From the NCBI GenBank assembly GCA_030539285.1, contig JAUNSH010000033.1:1-32154 (forward strand): a DNA stretch of 32,154 nucleotides. The letters run 5' to 3'. Made by a program: the position numbers and the translations under genes. This DNA comes from Eubacteriales bacterium (GTDB lineage Bacteria > Bacillota > Clostridia > Oscillospirales > Oscillospiraceae). Every line of letters starts with the position of its first letter. The first letter of the stretch is position 1. This document shows positions 29,565 to 32,154 of this stretch, piece after piece. The notes under the pieces were generated by a model, which worked only from the letters and a program-made list of their open reading frames with translations, was not told the origin of the DNA and did not search any database.

Positions 29565-29581
29565 ATGTAATACTATTTGCT

Positions 29582-29671
29582 GTAGGGGCGGGTCACTGAC
29601 CCGCCCGACCGCGTCAGCCGTATCCTGACGTTGCCGCTTCGCGGACGGGAGGGTCAATGACCCTCCCCTAC
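29582..29671. repeat. Interspersed palindromic repeat, second copy
   Basis: Ends GTAGGGG and CCCCTAC enclose hairpins GCGGGTCACTGACCCGC and AGGGTCAATGACCCT and a CGCGTCAG core. It shares the plan of the repeat at 7801-7866 and abuts the truncated element end by 17 bases. Confidence 0.75.
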
Positions 29672-29725
29672 CGTCACCAATCGAATCCGGTGGAAGGTTT
29701 TTACCAGATACCCTAATATCAGCAA

Positions 29726-29761
29726 TACGGCGCCCGGGCACTCCCGGACGCCGTACTTTTT
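29726..29761 (+). terminator. GC-rich hairpin with T-tract
   Basis: TACGGCGCCCGGG (29726-29738) pairs with 29743-29755 with one mismatch, followed by CTTTTT on the plus strand. It may be the original spo0A terminator displaced by the element. On the minus strand it follows the lipoprotein stop but lacks a U-tract. Confidence 0.65.
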
Positions 29762-31658
29762 ATCGGAGAGATTCCAGATAATTGCCGCGCCGCAGCTGCG
29801 CGGGGGCGCATTTGCGGCAGTAATAGTCCTCCACCAGTCCGCCGGAGGCCTCTTCCGGGTCACCGCAGCGGGAGCAGGCAGGAAGCCGGGTGATCTTATC
29901 GTCAAAGATCCAGAAGCCGGAACCGGCGCTGGTAATGCTGGTCCATGTATGCTCGTCAAGGGCATGGTTGCTGACCCTGCGGTAATTGTAGATATTGGAA
30001 TCCCGCACCCGGACATTGCCGTCCTCCGTGATCTCCTGAATCACGATGTAGTGGCCGCCGCTGGTCCAGTATCCCTTGTGCTGGACAGAAATGACCACAT
30101 GGCCGTCCTCCAGCCCCCGCCAGGCAGTCGTCGGCTCATAGGTCTGCTCGATCAGGTAGAAGCCCATGGCCGGGGATTCCTTGAAGTAGATCATCCCATC
30201 AGTGCCGTTGCGGTGGCTGTAGTTGCCGTAGCGCCGGCACATCTCCGGCGGGGTCAGCAGCTCGTCTGCCAGATAGGAGGCCACCATGGCCATGGAGGTA
30301 ATGCCACAGCCGTTGGTGCGGATGGGCCAGCCGCCGTACATGGTGGTAGGATAATCCTGCTGCAAATACAGAGGAATTTCCGGGAACCGCTCGTGGGCAA
30401 TGTCCGGATACAATAGCTCGTCAGAGGAAACCAGAGCTTCCGCTTCCGGCAGCACGATATCGCTGTAAGTGACCTCCATAGGATAGGCTTCCTTCGCTTC
30501 CCGGATCAGCGCAAGCTGCGCATCCTGCTGAGCAATTTCCGCTTGTTCCACCTGGGAAACGGCTTCCTTTCCGGAGAAATAGAGAATGTGCACGCCATCA
30601 CCGCTGACGATCTGCGTCGTGTCCCCCGGCTGGCGCTCCGGAGCGAAACACCACTCCCCGATTTCCTCAGGCAGCTGATCTTTCAGAACCCGTAGGTAGG
30701 AGCCGCCGTCCACCGCGGAGGCGGTGTCCTCGGAGTACCAGTGGGCCAGATCCGCAAAGACACTTTCCCGCTGTTTTTCCTGACCGGTCAGAGACTTCGT
30801 ACGGGCAGCAGCCTTTTCCTGAAAGGCCGTCAGGGCTTCCTCAGCAGAGGTTCCCTCCGTTTTCAGCAGAATATGCCTAAAGTTGACATAATATTCCCCG
30901 CTAATTTCCTCCTCCGTCTCTTCCTGTGTCAGGTCGTAGGTCAGCTGGGTAAAGTACATGTACGCCCGATTCAGCTCCTCCGCCATCTGGGTCAGGCTCT
31001 GGGTATCCGTTCCAAAGGCCTGCCGTGCCAACGCCGCAGCGTCCGCGCAGCCTTTCCCCTGGGCCAGGGTGTTCAAGGTGTCGTCAAGACCGTCCAGATA
31101 AGCCTGGTGCATGCTGTTGGGCGAATAATAGGGGTCGTAGCCGTACAGATACTTAGTCGCCGGCATTCCATCCATGTACTCCTCGTAAAGATAGTCAGCA
31201 GGCTGGTAAGCCTCCTCCGTCCCCAGCGGGACGTTCAGGCTCTGCTCGTTCAGCGCCGCCGCCGTGTGCCAGGCATTCAGTGCCTGCCGCAGAAAATACT
31301 GCTGCCAGCTGGCGACGGTATCATCCACGCCGCAGCTCTGCACGTCCAACGGTACGTCATAATCCAGATCGTCACACTCACCGGACTGGCGGTACTGAGC
31401 TGCCGCCGCCCAGTACCAGGCGGCCAGCTGAGCGTTGGTCAGCGTCCGGTCACCCACCACAGCAATGACTGTCTGTTCATTTCCCTGTCCTGTGTAGCTG
31501 CCCTTGCAGGTCACATCATTCGGGTCCCCGTCCGGCGCAGCCGTCCAGGCAGGCACCGTTTCCGTCGGAACCGTAGATTCCTCCATCGGTGTCTTTGCTG
31601 CTTTCCCGCAGCCGCATAACAGCAGCGCTGCCAGCAGCGCCGCGCAAATTTTTCTCAC
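29760..31658 (-). CDS. Lipoprotein with parvulin, C39-like peptidase and zinc-ribbon parts
   Basis: A 632-residue exported protein. Residues 1-17 form a lipoprotein signal (AALLAALLLCGC, Cys17 lipidated). Residues ~55-250 are helical with a SurA/PrsA-like start (VIAVVGDRTLTNAQL). Residues ~259-366 are a PPIC rotamase (FRHILLKTEG to GDGVHILYFSG). Residues ~425-575 form a C39-type papain-like domain with Cys451 in RTNGCGITS, His536 in GGHYIVI and Asp553 in VRDSN. The C-terminus has a CxxC...CxxC zinc ribbon (595-617). I chose GTG 31658 because GGGAGG lies seven bases upstream; ATG 31673 overlaps that site. This would be a cell-surface folding and proteolysis protein. The combination is unusual. 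Confidence 0.85.
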   Translation of the reverse strand: MRKICAALLAALLLCGCGKAAKTPMEESTVPTETVPAWTAAPDGDPNDVTCKGSYTGQGNEQTVIAVVGDRTLTNAQLAAWYWAAAAQYRQSGECDDLDYDVPLDVQSCGVDDTVASWQQYFLRQALNAWHTAAALNEQSLNVPLGTEEAYQPADYLYEEYMDGMPATKYLYGYDPYYSPNSMHQAYLDGLDDTLNTLAQGKGCADAAALARQAFGTDTQSLTQMAEELNRAYMYFTQLTYDLTQEETEEEISGEYYVNFRHILLKTEGTSAEEALTAFQEKAAARTKSLTGQEKQRESVFADLAHWYSEDTASAVDGGSYLRVLKDQLPEEIGEWCFAPERQPGDTTQIVSGDGVHILYFSGKEAVSQVEQAEIAQQDAQLALIREAKEAYPMEVTYSDIVLPEAEALVSSDELLYPDIAHERFPEIPLYLQQDYPTTMYGGWPIRTNGCGITSMAMVASYLADELLTPPEMCRRYGNYSHRNGTDGMIYFKESPAMGFYLIEQTYEPTTAWRGLEDGHVVISVQHKGYWTSGGHYIVIQEITEDGNVRVRDSNIYNYRRVSNHALDEHTWTSITSAGSGFWIFDDKITRLPACSRCGDPEEASGGLVEDYYCRKCAPAQLRRGNYLESLR

Positions 31659-31691
31659 AGATTTTCCTCCCATTTTTTGACATATTGAGAT

Positions 31692-31720
31692 AGTTTAACA
31701 CAAAAATTGCGGCATTGCAA
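31692..31720 (-). promoter_or_regulatory. Promoter of the lipoprotein gene
   Basis: Minus-strand TTGCAA (31720-31715), 17-base spacer, TAAACT (31697-31692), 34 bases before the GTG start. Confidence 0.7.
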
Positions 31721-31771
31721 TCACTCCCGCATATTTTTTCGGGACACGTACCCAAATTTCCCGATTGGGGG

Positions 31772-31799
31772 TTGCTTTTTCCCCGGATTTGTGTATAAT
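31772..31799 (+). promoter_or_regulatory. Promoter of the tRNA-like RNA
   Basis: TTGCTT (31772-31777), 16-base spacer, TATAAT (31794-31799), pointing to the structured region at 31874. Confidence 0.7.
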
Positions 31800-31873
31800 G
31801 GTTTCGTCAAATCTGTTGTGCCATCTGATTCGTTCACTCGTGATGGATAGATTCGGAATTTGTAGGCATTGTA

Positions 31874-31959
31874 TCCGGGTGTGACCCAGTTGGTAGGGCG
31901 CCTGGTTTGGGGGCTGGAGCACCAAACCGGCGGTAGCATCCCGCCAACTCGAAAACCCG
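31874..31959 (+). ncRNA. tRNA-Pro-like structured RNA or degraded tRNA
   Basis: The segment resembles tRNA-Pro in order: a TCCGGGT acceptor-like arm, D-loop AGTTGGTA, and anticodon-like loop TTTGGGG with TGG in the anticodon position. GGCGG/CCGCC encloses a seven-base loop in the T-arm position, and a 3' strand ACTCGAA pairs mostly with the 5' arm. However, the anticodon stem has two mismatches, the T-loop lacks TTC, the variable region is about 11 bases and no CCA is encoded. Alternative pairing GGTTTGG (31904-31910) with CCAAACC (31922-31928) is stronger. It could be a pseudo-tRNA or a different small RNA. It has its own promoter. Confidence 0.35.
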
Positions 31960-31983
31960 TTGCGGCACTAGCACTTTTTCTTC

Positions 31984-32012
31984 TTGACTTCTCCCCTGCT
32001 CTGGTCTAAAAT
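31984..32012 (+). promoter_or_regulatory. tRNA-Pro promoter
   Basis: TTGACT (31984-31989), 17-base spacer, TAAAAT (32007-32012), about 50 bases before the tRNA. Confidence 0.85.
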
Positions 32013-32016
32013 AGCC

Positions 32017-32040
32017 TTTGACCACATGTTTGACCACATC
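32017..32040. repeat. Tandem 12-bp repeat before tRNA-Pro
   Basis: TTTGACCACATG (32017-32028) is followed directly by TTTGACCACATC (32029-32040). It begins at the expected transcription start. Origin unknown. Confidence 0.7.
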
Positions 32041-32062
32041 TGAAAAAACTCCAACTGAATAT

Positions 32063-32139
32063 CCGGGCTTAGCGAAGTTTGGTATCGCGCTTGGTTTGGG
32101 ACCAAGAGACCGTGGGTTCAAGTCCCGCAGCCCGGACCA
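32063..32139 (+). tRNA. tRNA-Pro (anticodon UGG), CCA encoded
   Basis: Acceptor CCGGGCT pairs perfectly with AGCCCGG. The D-arm is GCG...CGC, the anticodon arm CTTGG-TTTGGGA-CCAAG (anticodon TGG), the variable loop AGACC, and the T-arm GTGGG-TTCAAGT-CCCGC. A discriminator A and genomic CCA follow. All arms are canonical. Confidence 0.97.
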
Positions 32140-32154
32140 AAACCGCCAGTTTTC

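Noticed and set aside
1-32154. CRISPR array
   Set aside because: No regularly spaced direct repeats with unique spacers were found by eye.

Overview
The window looks like a chromosomal segment of a GC-rich, spore-forming, anaerobic gut Clostridia species. An Oscillospiraceae-type host (Flavonifractor or Pseudoflavonifractor-like) is my inference. It rests on the spo0A gene, a methionine T-box, a Gram-positive style ethanolamine (eut) microcompartment operon, a DUF6061-like gene, strong AGGAGG ribosome-binding sites and the protein families present.

Left part (1-12920), mostly minus strand. A small DUF6061-like gene runs off the left edge. Next is metG with a complete T-box leader and a textbook promoter whose -35 box overlaps the stop codon of eutH. 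Upstream lies a compact 12-gene operon transcribed right to left: eutG-eutA-eutC-eutL-eutM-eutT-eutB-eutE-pduL-(unnamed)-eutN-eutH. It encodes ethanolamine uptake (EutH), the B12-dependent lyase (EutBC), its reactivase (EutA) and cofactor adenosyltransferase (EutT), acetaldehyde oxidation and reduction (EutE, PduL, EutG), and a minimal shell (EutL, EutM, EutN). eutB is separated from eutC, and no EutV/EutW regulator is present. A perfect 16-bp inverted repeat sits just upstream of eutG.

Middle part (12930-20916). Glycogen phosphorylase (glgP) and an orphan MsmX/UgpC-type sugar ABC ATPase lie on the minus strand, each with its own promoter and terminator. A plus-strand pair encodes an L-cysteine desulfidase-family enzyme and a dicarboxylate/amino acid:cation symporter. 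It is followed by spo0A with Spo0A-box-like sites upstream.

Mobile element (about 20848-29564). An integrative element of about 8.4 kb lies against the 3' end of spo0A. A 280-bp perfect direct repeat (20848-21127 and 29285-29564) bounds it. The right copy is preceded by a roughly 89% identical, truncated spo0A 3' fragment and ends in the first 44 bases of the integrase gene. The element carries a tyrosine integrase directly downstream of spo0A, a WYL-domain regulator, a zinc-ribbon membrane protein, a serine recombinase, small accessory proteins, an XRE repressor with divergent promoters and GTACC/GGTAC operators, a putative DNA-binding protein flanked by two inverted-repeat pairs, and two tandem paralogs of unknown function. 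No conjugation, capsid or antibiotic-resistance gene is visible.

Right part (29565-32154). An interspersed palindromic repeat (a second one lies between eutT and eutB), a hairpin terminator, a large lipoprotein combining parvulin, C39-like peptidase and zinc-ribbon parts, a tRNA-like structured RNA of uncertain identity, and a canonical tRNA-Pro(UGG).
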